A DNA stretch of 64,000 nucleotides, from NCBI RefSeq assembly GCF_020515625.1, contig NZ_JAIWPJ010000002.1, positions 124,001 to 188,000 on the forward strand, written 5' to 3'. Of this stretch, positions 34,262 to 43,179 are shown one piece after another (the stretch's first letter is position 1; each line of letters starts with the position of its first letter). A program made the position numbers and the translations under genes. The notes beneath the pieces are model-generated. The model was not told where the DNA came from. It saw nothing but the letters and a program-made list of their open reading frames with translations, and searched no databases. Source of the stretch: Natrinema amylolyticum (GTDB lineage Archaea > Halobacteriota > Halobacteria > Halobacteriales > Natrialbaceae).

Positions 34262-34732
34262 ATGGAGGACGTTACGGACGCTGGAATCTACGCACGGGAA
34301 TCGCCGTATCTCGACCGGTACGTCCAGCTCGGAGCCGCCAGCGGACGGGTCCTGAGCGTTTCGTTCCCCGAGATCCCCGACGACAACGCCGAGGACGACC
34401 ATCCAATTCTCGATCGAATCTTCGAGTACCTCGACGGCCTCGAGGAGATCACCTTCGACGACGTGCAGGTCGCGATGACGATGCCGACCGACCAACGGGC
34501 GGTCCTCGAGGGCGTCCAGTCGATCCCGTACGGCGATCAGGTCACCGTCGAGACGCTCGCCCGGATGACCTCCGGGCTCGATCACCGGGACGAAGACGAC
34601 ATCATCCTGGTCCGAACCGCGCTCGACGAGAATCCGGCCCCGCTCCTGATTCCCGACCACCGCGTGCGCGACGGCCCCAGCGCCGCGCCGCCGGACGTCG
34701 AGCAGAAGCTGCGGTCGCTCGAGGGACTCTAA
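34262..34732 (+). CDS. MGMT-family alkyltransferase-like protein without the acceptor cysteine
   Basis: A protein of 156 residues. The C-terminal part has the DNA-binding fold of O6-alkylguanine-DNA alkyltransferase (GVQSIPYGDQVTVETLARM, then VRTALDENPAPLLIPDHRV). The family reactive motif PCHR reads PDHR, with D132 at the cysteine position, so it cannot transfer alkyl groups in the known way. Proteins of this kind (ATL) bind damaged guanine and can hand it to excision repair; known ones have Trp or Ala at this site. The N-terminal 70 residues are only distantly similar. ATG 34262 is the last start before the domain. Transcribed away from trpC. Confidence 0.78.
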   Translation: MEDVTDAGIYARESPYLDRYVQLGAASGRVLSVSFPEIPDDNAEDDHPILDRIFEYLDGLEEITFDDVQVAMTMPTDQRAVLEGVQSIPYGDQVTVETLARMTSGLDHRDEDDIILVRTALDENPAPLLIPDHRVRDGPSAAPPDVEQKLRSLEGL

Positions 34733-34797
34733 CGGTAGTTTGTCGGACGGTTTCTCGTGGCTCTCCGAACGGAGGGACCCGCTCGAGTCATGTTTCG

Positions 34798-35010
34798 AAC
34801 TGGATAGAATCACCGACAGTGAGCGTCCTGCTTCCATGGCACTGAGGAATGCCACGTCCTCCCAGCCGATTTCTCCGCACGGATGCGACGCACCCGCTTG
34901 GATGGTTCGCGGGACCGACGGTCCCGCGCTACCGATTGCTCCCGTCGGGCCTCGCACTTACCGCGGCTCAGCGCGCGCCGCTGCGTATAGCCGGCCGATC
35001 CGCGTATAAC
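34798..35010. repeat. Dispersed repeat element, copy A
   Basis: A non-coding stretch related to 51512 to 51750. Shared parts include a TGGCA-x4-AGGAAT-x2-CCACG core followed by CCTCCC, and an end with CAGCGCGCGCC, then GGCCGATC and CGCGT. This copy lacks about 25 bases in the middle. No coding capacity; it is likely a member of an interspersed haloarchaeal repeat family. Confidence 0.5.
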
Positions 35011-35053
35011 GGAGACGATATACTGAACGAACGGTGGTCGTCTGCGTGACGGC

Positions 35054-35647
35054 TCAGAACTCCGACCGATCGACCTTCTCGGGCGCTTCGAAATCCGTCG
35101 CCAACTCGAGCAACTGCACCAGAATTCGGCCGGTCGCACCCCAGACGGTGTAGCCGTTCACGCGGAAGTAGTGGATGACGATCTCGCCGTAGTAGGGATG
35201 GGAGCGGCGCTCGTACTCGTAGTTGGCCGGGTCGAGCAGCCCCGACAGCGGGAGGACGACGATCTCGGCGACCTCGCTCTCGTCGCGGACGTACTCCCGA
35301 TCGGGGACGTGGGCGACGAACGGCGTGACGGCGTACTCGGTGACCGTCCGAATGTCGTCGAGCTGGCCGACGATTTCGGCTTCACTCGACTCGAGGCCGA
35401 TCTCCTCGTTGGCCTCCCGGAGCGCGGTCTCGAGTATCGTCTCGTCTTCTGGCTCGGCTCCGCCCCCGGGAAAACTCATCTGTCCGGGATGCTCCCCGAG
35501 GTGGTCGGCTCGTCGGGTGAACAGCAGGTGGTCCTCGCCGTCGCGGTCGACGATCGGCGCGAGAACCGCCGCGTCGTACTCCTGGTCGCCGATCTCGGTC
35601 GGCTCGTAGTCCGCGACCGGCTCGAGCGTCAGTCTCCGGCCCGTCAT
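35054..35647 (-). CDS. Nudix hydrolase, CoA pyrophosphatase-like
   Basis: A 197-residue Nudix enzyme. The Nudix box reads GGGAEPEDETILETALREANEEIGL, which spans the G-x5-E-x7-R-E-x-x-E-E-x-G-U pattern with its catalytic glutamates. The preceding FTRRADHLGEHPGQMSFPGG is the CoA-pyrophosphatase (NudL) signature. Such enzymes cleave CoA to 4'-phosphopantetheine and 3',5'-ADP. ATG 35647 starts at the family start and overlaps the upstream gene by four bases (ATGA), so the two are coupled. Confidence 0.9.
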   Translation of the reverse strand: MTGRRLTLEPVADYEPTEIGDQEYDAAVLAPIVDRDGEDHLLFTRRADHLGEHPGQMSFPGGGAEPEDETILETALREANEEIGLESSEAEIVGQLDDIRTVTEYAVTPFVAHVPDREYVRDESEVAEIVVLPLSGLLDPANYEYERRSHPYYGEIVIHYFRVNGYTVWGATGRILVQLLELATDFEAPEKVDRSEF

Positions 35648-36141
35648 TCCTCGAGGGCGTCCTCCAGTCGCCGCCGTTCGTCCGTGAGATCGACCGGGGC
35701 CCACGCCTCGACGTCGTAACTGACGTCGATCAGGGTCCGGATCCGGTCTTCATCCGCCGCGGCGACGGCCTCGTCGGCGGCCTCGAGCACGCGTTCGCGG
35801 GCCGTCTCGCCGAGCGCCTCGCGATCGAGTCGCCGCCGCTCGACGTCCAAGATGTGGGGCACGTCCTCCGCGTGGTCCGGCACCGTCGGAAAGGCCGTCG
35901 GGCCGGCGACCAGCAGCGCCTCGTCGTCCGCGGTCGGCGGGTCGTCCGCGCCCGCGGGAGCGTACCGAACGAGCGCGAACGACTCGAGGGCCGCGTCGAC
36001 GGCCGCGTCGAGGGCCGCGTCCTCGACGGACCGTCCGTCGGCGCGGTAGGCGGCCTCGGCGAGCGCCCGCTCGAGTTCTCCGCGGGTCAACCCGCCGAAG
36101 AGGTCGACCACGCCGGCCAGTTCGTCGGCGGTCGCGTCCAT
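35644..36141 (-). CDS. Uncharacterised haloarchaeal protein, paired with Nudix gene
   Basis: A protein of 165 residues, acidic and helical, without membrane segments. It begins MDATADELAGVVDLFGGLTR and ends ERRRLEDALEE. I recall a haloarchaeal DUF family near DUF7109 with this look but cannot confirm. Start codon chosen because the frame then matches a haloarchaeal protein; its stop overlaps the Nudix start by four bases, suggesting a shared operon. Confidence 0.7.
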   Translation of the reverse strand: MDATADELAGVVDLFGGLTRGELERALAEAAYRADGRSVEDAALDAAVDAALESFALVRYAPAGADDPPTADDEALLVAGPTAFPTVPDHAEDVPHILDVERRRLDREALGETARERVLEAADEAVAAADEDRIRTLIDVSYDVEAWAPVDLTDERRRLEDALEE

Positions 36142-36167
36142 ACGCGGCCCAACGGCCGATAGCGGGA

Positions 36168-37316
36168 TTAGTCTTGCGAGCGCGAGCCGACGCGGTGCTC
36201 TCGCCAGGGTCGGGCCGCCGCGAGCACGTCGCCCGGTGCGAACGGGGCGTCGGTCCACCGCGGCAGGCGCGCGTCCGGACCCGGCGGTGCGATCGACTCG
36301 GCGTAGCGAGACACCTGCTCCCGTTCGCTCGCGGGGTCGTACTCCAGTCCGTTGAACGCGGCGTCCGCGCGATACTGGTCGATCAGCTCCTCGCCGGCGG
36401 CCCGATACCGCTCGGACAGAGTCTCGTACGCGGGATCGACGCCGCGTTCCTCGAGCACGCCCAACAGCGTGGCCGCGACTTCCCGGCTCATCCCCTCGAG
36501 GCCCGCGTCCCCGGCGACCGCGCGGTGGTCGTGTTCGTGACGACCGAGATCGACCTGCGCGGAGCCGCCGAAGCCGGCGATCTCGTAGGCGTCGCCGAGC
36601 GTCCCGACCTCGAGCCCCCACGCCCGGGGTGCGCGAAGCCGCCGCGCGAGGCGGGAACTCGCGGCGAACTCGCCGGCCAGCGCGTACCGAAACGCGCCGA
36701 GGTAGTCGACGATCGGTGCGTCGTGGGCGTCCGCGAGGGCTCGGAGTAACGGTTCGTAGAACAGTCGGAAGAGGCGTCCGTAGAGGCGACCGCGCTCGAC
36801 GCGCGCGTAGTACCCCTTCGAGAAGTCGAAGCCCATCGTCAGGGGGGCGAGCAGGCGACGGACGTGGTCGGCCTCGTAGCTGCGGGCGTCGGCGTCGTGG
36901 ACGACGACCGCGTCGGCGGCGTCCGCGGCGGGACCGAGCGCGAGCCAGACATCGCGTCCCTTCCCGAACTCGCCGCCCAGTCCCGCGTCGGCGAGCACGT
37001 CGTCGACGCCGGGCGCGTTACACCAGAGGACCCGAGTCGGCAGTGCGAACGAGCCGAGCCACTCTCGAAACGGCCCGATTCGGTCGGATTCGGCTCGGAC
37101 GGGGACGAAGACTGCAGCGGGTGCCGGCTCGAGGCGCTCGAGTTCCGCGAGGACGCGTTCGGCGGCGGGGCTCTCGTACTCGCGGCCGGTCATCGGGACG
37201 ATGACGGCCGTCTCGGCGACCGCAGCGGCGGCTTCGCGGGCGAGGTCGCCACCCGCGCCCCCGTCCCCGTCACCGAACTCGTGGAGCGTGGCGATCCGCT
37301 CCTGGACGTACTCCAT
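36168..37316 (-). CDS. GT81-like glycosyltransferase, glucosyl-3-phosphoglycerate synthase type
   Basis: A protein of 382 residues of the GT-A fold. Family features include a nucleotide-sugar region (VIVPMTGREYESPAAERVL), the metal-binding DxD in VVHDADARSY, a following YYARVERGRLYGRLFRLFYEPLL segment, and GLEVGTLGDAYEIAGFG. This is the pattern of GpgS and mannosyl-3-phosphoglycerate synthases, which start synthesis of compatible solutes or methylglucose polysaccharides. ATG 37316 begins the family N-terminus. It precedes an operon-free gap; the adjacent genes are unrelated. Confidence 0.8.
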   Translation of the reverse strand: MEYVQERIATLHEFGDGDGGAGGDLAREAAAAVAETAVIVPMTGREYESPAAERVLAELERLEPAPAAVFVPVRAESDRIGPFREWLGSFALPTRVLWCNAPGVDDVLADAGLGGEFGKGRDVWLALGPAADAADAVVVHDADARSYEADHVRRLLAPLTMGFDFSKGYYARVERGRLYGRLFRLFYEPLLRALADAHDAPIVDYLGAFRYALAGEFAASSRLARRLRAPRAWGLEVGTLGDAYEIAGFGGSAQVDLGRHEHDHRAVAGDAGLEGMSREVAATLLGVLEERGVDPAYETLSERYRAAGEELIDQYRADAAFNGLEYDPASEREQVSRYAESIAPPGPDARLPRWTDAPFAPGDVLAAARPWREHRVGSRSQD

Positions 37317-37590
37317 CGGTGGGGTCTTCGAGCGGACCGGTAAAACGGCCACGGATGCGGCCAGATATACTGTCGGCCGGCGGCGTCAGCCGTTCGCGCC
37401 CGTCGCCGGCCGGCAGCGGCGAGGGCGAGCGTGACGAGCGAGAGGTCGCCGATGCCCACGGCGGCCGCGCTCGCGCCGACGGTCGTCCGGATCGGCCTCG
37501 AGGGGGCTCGGTCGCGACCGAACGCGGAGGCCGAGTCGGGACCGGATAAAGCACCGGTCTTTTTCTTCCCCTCCTGCTTACAGAGCGAAC

Positions 37591-37761
37591 ATGAAATCAG
37601 TCCGGAAGGCGCTCCGCGCCGGCGACCTCGAGAAGGACACCTACGATCGGCTCGTTTGTGGCGAGTGCGAGAAGCCGCTGAAGACCGAAAACGACCCGGA
37701 CGAGATCAAGACGGTCCGCATCTGCCCCGACTGCGGGGCGGAGTGGAAGGAGATTCGCTAG
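37591..37761 (+). CDS. Small zinc-finger protein (HVO_0758-like)
   Basis: A 56-residue protein with two knuckles, CGECEKPL and CPDCGAEW, that would form one zinc ribbon. It begins MKSVRKALRAGDLEKDTYDR and ends EWKEIR. It resembles the haloarchaeal HVO_0758 family of micro-zinc-finger proteins. A TATA-like GGATAAAG near 37545 and a leader of about 15 to 20 bases fit. Function unknown; such small proteins are often regulatory or RNA-binding. A T-run follows at 37814. Confidence 0.8.
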   Translation: MKSVRKALRAGDLEKDTYDRLVCGECEKPLKTENDPDEIKTVRICPDCGAEWKEIR

Positions 37762-37844
37762 GCGGCCGGTATCTCCTCGCGCGGTCGCGGCTCGAGTCGT
37801 CGTGCCAGCCGTTCCTTTTTGCCGACGAGCGACGCAGTTCGACC

Positions 37845-38918
37845 GTGAGCGACGACGACCTCCGCGACCGCCTCTGTGACCTCGAGACCGACGACGCGCG
37901 CCGTCTCGTCGCGCTGCCCGACGGGAGCGTCGACCGCTGGTACGCGCTCTCGGGGGCGGGCGGTGACCGCCTCGAGGCGGCCGACGCGTTCGCCGATCAG
38001 CTCGCAGCGGGCGGCCGCTCGTTCTCGCTCGAACCGATCGACGCGCGGCCGGGCGGCCAGGCCGTCAACGCGGCCAGGCAAATTCACGCGCTCGGCGAGG
38101 CGGCGACGCTCGTCGGCCACCTCGAGCATCCGGTGCTGTCCGGGTTCCCCTTCGAAACGCACTCGATGGGGACGCCGGCGACGGTTCGCGTCGTCGACTT
38201 CGGAGCGGACGAACTCCAGTTCTCCGAACCGGGACCGGCCGAGAACTGGGGTCTCGGGGACCTGCTCGCGGTCGTCGACTGGGATCGGATCGTCGGCGCG
38301 GACGCGCTGTGCTGTACGAACTGGGTCTCGGTCCGCGGTCTCACGGCCGTCTTCGACCGGTTGGCGTCCGATCCGCCCGAGGCGGCGCTTCCGGTGATCG
38401 TCGATCCTGGGCCGATCGACGCCGTCGATCCGGCGGCGCTCGAGGACCTGTTCGACGCGCTGTCGCGGGCCGATTCCGCCGACGCGCCGCTCGCGGCGTT
38501 CCTGAGCGTGAATCCGACGGAGCTCGCGGCCGCCGCGGCGGCCATCGGCGTCTCGGACGACGGAGCGGACGACAGCGAGGGCCCGACCGCGGGCTCGTCA
38601 CGAGAGCGCACTCGAGATCGGACTGCGGCGCTTCGCTCCGCGATCGACGTCACCGGCGTCGTCTCCCACGGGTCCGACGCGGCCGTCGGGGCGACGCGAG
38701 ACGGTGTCGTCGCAGTCGAGATGCTCGACCTCGACGAACCGGAGCGGACGACGGGCGCCGGCGACCGGTTTTCGGCGGGGCTCGCCTGCGGGCTGGCCCG
38801 CGACTGGCCCCTCGAGACGGCGCTCGCGCTCGGGAACGCCTGTGCGGCGCGCTTCGTCGGAACCGGCGAGACTGCCGATCCGGCGGCGGTGCGCTCGCTG
38901 CTCGAGCAGTCGGACTAA
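37845..38918 (+). CDS. PfkB family sugar kinase
   Basis: A protein of 357 residues in the ribokinase/PfkB family. It has the glycine pair GGQAVNAARQIHALG near residue 70, IVDPGPID in the middle, and the C-terminal signature TTGAGDRFSAGLACGLA with the catalytic aspartate. These enzymes phosphorylate sugars or nucleosides with ATP. The N-terminal 50 residues are unusual, and an acidic insert at about 235 to 260 adds length. The start is GTG at 37845 (no ATG in place). It overlaps the stop of the convergent DHH gene by four bases. Confidence 0.85.
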   Translation: MSDDDLRDRLCDLETDDARRLVALPDGSVDRWYALSGAGGDRLEAADAFADQLAAGGRSFSLEPIDARPGGQAVNAARQIHALGEAATLVGHLEHPVLSGFPFETHSMGTPATVRVVDFGADELQFSEPGPAENWGLGDLLAVVDWDRIVGADALCCTNWVSVRGLTAVFDRLASDPPEAALPVIVDPGPIDAVDPAALEDLFDALSRADSADAPLAAFLSVNPTELAAAAAAIGVSDDGADDSEGPTAGSSRERTRDRTAALRSAIDVTGVVSHGSDAAVGATRDGVVAVEMLDLDEPERTTGAGDRFSAGLACGLARDWPLETALALGNACAARFVGTGETADPAAVRSLLEQSD

Positions 38919-40105
38919 CGTTCGCCCGCCATCGCCGAAAAGAGTCGCTCCTCGAACTCGGCGCGGCTGATCCCGTCGGAGGGGCCGATCCCGTTCATGT
39001 GATCGACCGAGAGCTGGCCGCCGCCCATCCGCGCGTGGCCGCCCGCGCTGGCCATCGGAATGTCGCTGATGGCGTGGCGCAGCGTCTCGCCCATGTGGAC
39101 CCGGTCGTCGCGTGACCGGCCGGAGAGGTGGAGCGTCCCGTCGTGTTCGCCGTAGACGACGACCGCCGTGACCCCCTCGAGGTGCATGAGTTCGTCCGCG
39201 GCCTGGGGAATCGCGTCGACGTTCCCGATGTCGCCGACGTCGCAGACGGCGAAGGGACCCTCGATCCGCTTCTCGGTGATCGCCGTCGCCTTGACCTGCA
39301 ATACGTCGTCGCTGACCTGCGGGTTGGCGATCCGGTCGAGCAGGTCCTCGTCGATCCCCGAGAACAGCGCGGCGCAGGCGTCGAACTCGGCCCGCGAGCA
39401 GCCGTTGGTCAGGTGGTTCGTGTCCGACTGGATGCCGTAGAGCAGCCCCGTCGCGAGCTCCGGCGACACCTGCAGGCCACTCGAGCCGTCCTCGTCGGCT
39501 ATCGACGCCCCGATGTCGTTCAGGTACTCGACGATGATCGTCGACGCCGCGCCGTAGTCGGTCCGCACGTCGGTGAACTTCGTCCCGGCCCCGTTGCCGG
39601 GGTGGTGGTCGACGACCGCGATCGGCTCGACGGTCTGTGCGCCGGTGAAGCCTCGCGGCGTGTTGTGATCGACCAGCACCACCGCGTCGGAATCGAGCTG
39701 GGAGCTCGCCTCGACGGATTCCATGTCCAGATCGAGGACGGTGCGGAACGCGCGGTTCTCCTGATGACGGATCTCGCCGGAGTACTGCAGGGTCGCGTCG
39801 GTGTCGACCGAGTCCGCGATCCGCGCGACGCCCATCGCACACGACATCGCGTCGGGGTCGGGGTTCGGATGCATCAACACCGTCACTTCGTCGTGATTGG
39901 CGAGCATGCGCTGGAGGCGCGCGCCCGGCGGTCGACGGAACCAGCGAATCACCCACCACCCACCGAGAACGAGGCCGACGACGACGAGAACGAGAAGCGA
40001 GAGAACGAGCGGCTCGAGGGATCGGACCGAGTCGCCGAGCGACTCGGTTACCAGCGGCTCCGCCCCGACGACGGCACCGTCGGTCGGGACGCTCCGATAG
40101 CTCAT
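38915..40105 (-). CDS. Membrane-anchored DHH/DHHA1 phosphoesterase
   Basis: A protein of 396 residues. A single transmembrane segment (about 32 to 55, LEPLVLSLLVLVVVGLVLGG) is followed by a DHH phosphodiesterase domain with the motifs MHPNPDPDAMSCA, VVLVDHNT and VVDHHPGNG, then the DHHA1 substrate domain with GGHARMGGG. This arrangement matches the DHH family that degrades nanoRNA or cyclic dinucleotides such as c-di-AMP. The membrane anchor resembles bacterial GdpP in principle, but the PAS and GGDEF parts are absent. The target is inferred. Confidence 0.85.
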   Translation of the reverse strand: MSYRSVPTDGAVVGAEPLVTESLGDSVRSLEPLVLSLLVLVVVGLVLGGWWVIRWFRRPPGARLQRMLANHDEVTVLMHPNPDPDAMSCAMGVARIADSVDTDATLQYSGEIRHQENRAFRTVLDLDMESVEASSQLDSDAVVLVDHNTPRGFTGAQTVEPIAVVDHHPGNGAGTKFTDVRTDYGAASTIIVEYLNDIGASIADEDGSSGLQVSPELATGLLYGIQSDTNHLTNGCSRAEFDACAALFSGIDEDLLDRIANPQVSDDVLQVKATAITEKRIEGPFAVCDVGDIGNVDAIPQAADELMHLEGVTAVVVYGEHDGTLHLSGRSRDDRVHMGETLRHAISDIPMASAGGHARMGGGQLSVDHMNGIGPSDGISRAEFEERLFSAMAGER

Positions 40106-40170
40106 ATCAGGAGATCAAATCGAACCACCAAGAAATTTCCCCCGATTTACCCCGATATCGGCGGGAATCG

Positions 40171-41070
40171 TCAGCTGTCGAAGTCGTTACGGTAGGTCTC
40201 GATCGCGTCGCGGTATCCTTCGCGGTACGTGGGATAGGCGAACTCGTAGCCGAGTTCCCGGAGCTTCTCGTTCGAGCAGCGCTTGCTCGTCAGGATCCGT
40301 CGCCGACCCGCCTCGGAGACGTCGTCGTCCGCGAGGCGCTCGGCCTTCGTTTGTTTCGGCGGCCGCTCGACGCCGCATTCGTCGGCCAGCCAGTCCGCGA
40401 ACTCCCACTTCGAGGCCGGTTCGTCGTCGACCACCTGAACGACCTCGCCGCGCGCGAGGTCTTCCGCGAGCAGGTACCGGACCGCACCGGCGGCGTCGTC
40501 CCGGTGGACCATGTTCAGATACCCCTCCGTCACGGGCCCGTCGAGGTAGCGCTCGAGCCGATAACGGCCGGGGCCGTACAGGCCCGCATAGCGCGCGACG
40601 GTGCCGTCGAAGCCGTACTCGTCGGGCAGTTCGAGCGCGATCCGCTCGGCCTCGACGAGCACCTCGGTCTTTTCCGTGGTGGGCTCGAGCGGCGTCTCCT
40701 CGTCGACCCAGTCGCCGTCGTGGTCGCCGTGGACGCCCGTCGAGGAGGTGTACACGAGTCTGTCGGGCGCGCTCTCGCGCTCGCCGAACGCCTCTATCGC
40801 CGTCCGTAACCCCTCCACGTAGACGTCGCGAGCGGCCTCGGCACCCCGGCCGCCGCTGCTCGCCGCGAAGACGAGGGCGTCGACGTCCGGCACCGCTGTG
40901 AGCGCCTCGCGGTCGGTGACGTCCGCCCGCACTCCGTCGAAGCCGGCGTCCTCGATCCGTTCGACTCCCTCCGCGGATCGGCGAACGCCGATCGGCTCGT
41001 GCCCTCGCGCCGCGAGCTGTCGGCCGAGTTCGATACCGACGTGTCCGCAGCCGAGAATTGCAACGTTCAT
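40171..41070 (-). CDS. Atypical NAD(P)-dependent epimerase/reductase (SDR)
   Basis: A protein of 299 residues. The N-terminal Rossmann motif is ILGCGHVGIEL, the GxGxxG form. The catalytic YxxxK is not evident; the region has TEKTEVLVEAERIALEL in place, so it may belong to the atypical SDR5/YeeZ group, whose function is unknown. TSSTGVHGDHDGDWV is a typical substrate-loop segment. It lies between the DHH gene and the Moco enzyme with no close partner. Confidence 0.8.
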   Translation of the reverse strand: MNVAILGCGHVGIELGRQLAARGHEPIGVRRSAEGVERIEDAGFDGVRADVTDREALTAVPDVDALVFAASSGGRGAEAARDVYVEGLRTAIEAFGERESAPDRLVYTSSTGVHGDHDGDWVDEETPLEPTTEKTEVLVEAERIALELPDEYGFDGTVARYAGLYGPGRYRLERYLDGPVTEGYLNMVHRDDAAGAVRYLLAEDLARGEVVQVVDDEPASKWEFADWLADECGVERPPKQTKAERLADDDVSEAGRRRILTSKRCSNEKLRELGYEFAYPTYREGYRDAIETYRNDFDS

Positions 41071-41259
41071 GGCCGTACTCGCGGTCGGTTATACATAATT
41101 TCACCGCTCGAGGACGGATTTGCAGTCCGTTCGCCGCGGTTTTTCGAGTATCGTCAACTCTCACTTTCTCTCTCTTTCTCGAGCGGCGGAGCTACCGACC
41201 GGGGAGAGTGGGAAGGATGGGGAGGGAGAGGAGAGGTGCCGCGTCGGGCGCCACTGCGA

Positions 41260-42525
41260 TCACTCCACGGTGACCTCGACCGCGTGGGGACGGAACGCGT
41301 TCTCCGCGTAGCCGCCCTCGTTCCACGGATAGTCGTCGGCCGCGTCCGCGAAGTCCTCGCTGCCCTCACCGGGCCGCGAGATTCGGGCGGGCTGGCGGCG
41401 GCCGTGCTCGTCCGTCGCTCGGGAGACGAGGGTGTACGAGCCGGTCGACGGCTCCCACAGGTAGCGAAACAGTCGCCACGCGCAGTCGTAGTTCGGCCCG
41501 AAGAACGAGCCGTCGTCCCAGTTCTCTCCGCCGTCGGTCGAGACCTCGATCGTCGTCACGTCGTCGTCGCCGGCCCAGGCGACGCCGACGACCTCGATCG
41601 TGCCGTCCTCCCGCGGGGAGACGGTCGCGCCGTCGTCGGGGTAGCCGATGGTGGACTTGACGTTCTCGTCGTACGTGTACGGATAGTCGATCTCGTCGGA
41701 CTCCCACTGCTCCCAGGTGTCGTACGTCGAAACCGTCGCGTTCGATTCGGGGTCGACGCCCTCGGGGTGGATCCGGTAGGAGGACTGTTGCCACCGGGTG
41801 TAGTCGTCGCCGTCGCGGTCCGTCCACTCCGGCCCGTGGACCATCTTCTCCATCACGCGGAGTTCGGTGACCCACTTGACGCTGTTGACGCCGTACCAGC
41901 CGGGAACGAGCAACCGGACCGGGTAGCCGTGTTCGGGCGGCAGCGGCTGTCCGTTGATCTCGTAGGCGAGGATACAGTCCTCGAGGATCTTGTGCATCGG
42001 AATCGAGCGGGCGAACAGGTCGTTCTCGCCCTCGACCTCGGGGCGGTCACCGCCGACCGCGGTGAGCCACATGTCGTCGTCGGTCGCCGCACCGTGATCG
42101 GCGAGGATCGAGCGCAGCGGCGTGCCGGTCCAGAACGCGGTGCTGACGGCTCCGTACTCCCACTGGACGCTGCCCGTTTCGGGCTCGAAGTAGCCGCGGC
42201 CGTTGCCCGCACACTCCATCGTGTGCGCGACGGCGACCGTGGGATACGCGTCTCGAATCGCGTCCATCCCGAGGTCGCCCTCGCGCTCGACCGCGCCGGT
42301 GAGCGCGACCGACCACGAGTCGGCGTCGGGCTCGAGCGTCTCGTTACGGTGACAGACGTAGTGCTCGTCGACGGGCGTGAGCCAGTTCGCGTAGGTGCCC
42401 CGGTCGTCGGCGCCGACGACCCGATATCGATCCTCGAGGTCGGTGACGGACGCAGTGCCGGGTTTGCGATCCAGAATGGCGTCGACCTCCCGTCGCCGGT
42501 TCTCGCTTCGCTCCGAATCTGACAT
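41260..42525 (-). CDS. Sulfite oxidase-like molybdopterin enzyme
   Basis: A 421-residue molybdenum enzyme of the sulfite oxidase family. The Moco cysteine is C105 in HTMECAGNGRGY; LPPEHGYPVRLLVPGWYGVNSVKW is the Moco-binding signature; the C-terminal 130 residues form the Ig-like dimerisation domain. No heme or Tat signal is present, so it is probably cytoplasmic, unlike YedY/MsrP-type enzymes. Substrate could be sulfite or another S- or N-oxide. Starts at ATG in front of a conserved N-terminus. Confidence 0.88.
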   Translation of the reverse strand: MSDSERSENRRREVDAILDRKPGTASVTDLEDRYRVVGADDRGTYANWLTPVDEHYVCHRNETLEPDADSWSVALTGAVEREGDLGMDAIRDAYPTVAVAHTMECAGNGRGYFEPETGSVQWEYGAVSTAFWTGTPLRSILADHGAATDDDMWLTAVGGDRPEVEGENDLFARSIPMHKILEDCILAYEINGQPLPPEHGYPVRLLVPGWYGVNSVKWVTELRVMEKMVHGPEWTDRDGDDYTRWQQSSYRIHPEGVDPESNATVSTYDTWEQWESDEIDYPYTYDENVKSTIGYPDDGATVSPREDGTIEVVGVAWAGDDDVTTIEVSTDGGENWDDGSFFGPNYDCAWRLFRYLWEPSTGSYTLVSRATDEHGRRQPARISRPGEGSEDFADAADDYPWNEGGYAENAFRPHAVEVTVE

Positions 42526-42592
42526 GGCACACGGACACCGCTGCGGCGCATAAACGTCGGGGGTGCGTTCGGCTATTCGCGACGCGTCGTCC

Positions 42593-43018
42593 CTACGGCG
42601 CGCCGTCCGCGATCACGTACTGGACGTGGACGAACTCCTCGAACGACATCGGCGCTCGCCCTTCGATCTTCTGGTGGACCTCCTTCGCATCCAGATCGAT
42701 CTCGAGGTCGCTCTCGACCGCGTCGACGTCGAGCACCGCCGTCGACATCCCCAGTAGCAGGTGTTCGAGCGCCATCGTCACTATCGTCTCCGGGTCCGGC
42801 TCCCCGTCTCCGAGCGACTGGATCTGGGCCGCTTGCTCGAGCGTCAGCGCCGGCGACTCGCCCGCGGTCAGCGCCTCGAGCGTCTCCCGCTCGAGGTCGG
42901 TCTCGGCCGCGACGGTCTCGGTCCCGCGTCGCTCGACGATCGTTGCGAGGTCGTCCTCGTACTCGGCCCGGAGGTCGGCGGGCGAGTCGGGGACGGTCAT
43001 CCGCTGTTCGTAGAACAT
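42593..43018 (-). CDS. DUF5791-like haloarchaeal protein
   Basis: A protein of 141 residues, all-helical, beginning MFYEQRMTVPDSPADLRAEY and containing HLLLGMSTAVLDVDAVES and QKIEGRAPMSFEEFVHVQY. The sequence matches what I know as the DUF5791 family; the function is unknown. ATG 43018 begins the conserved part, while 16 more residues upstream look unlike the family. Confidence 0.72.
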   Translation of the reverse strand: MFYEQRMTVPDSPADLRAEYEDDLATIVERRGTETVAAETDLERETLEALTAGESPALTLEQAAQIQSLGDGEPDPETIVTMALEHLLLGMSTAVLDVDAVESDLEIDLDAKEVHQKIEGRAPMSFEEFVHVQYVIADGAP

Positions 43019-43179
43019 ACTCGAACGGAGGGGAATCCGGCTGAAATGTATTGTGACCTTCGCCAACCGTCGGACAGGCGGTGTCGCATCGGTCGAAACT
43101 GCGATCGGACCCGCTTGAGCCGAGATCAGCGTATCAAATCACCGGAACGTTCAACAGGATTGGCAGAGATGCAACTGGT

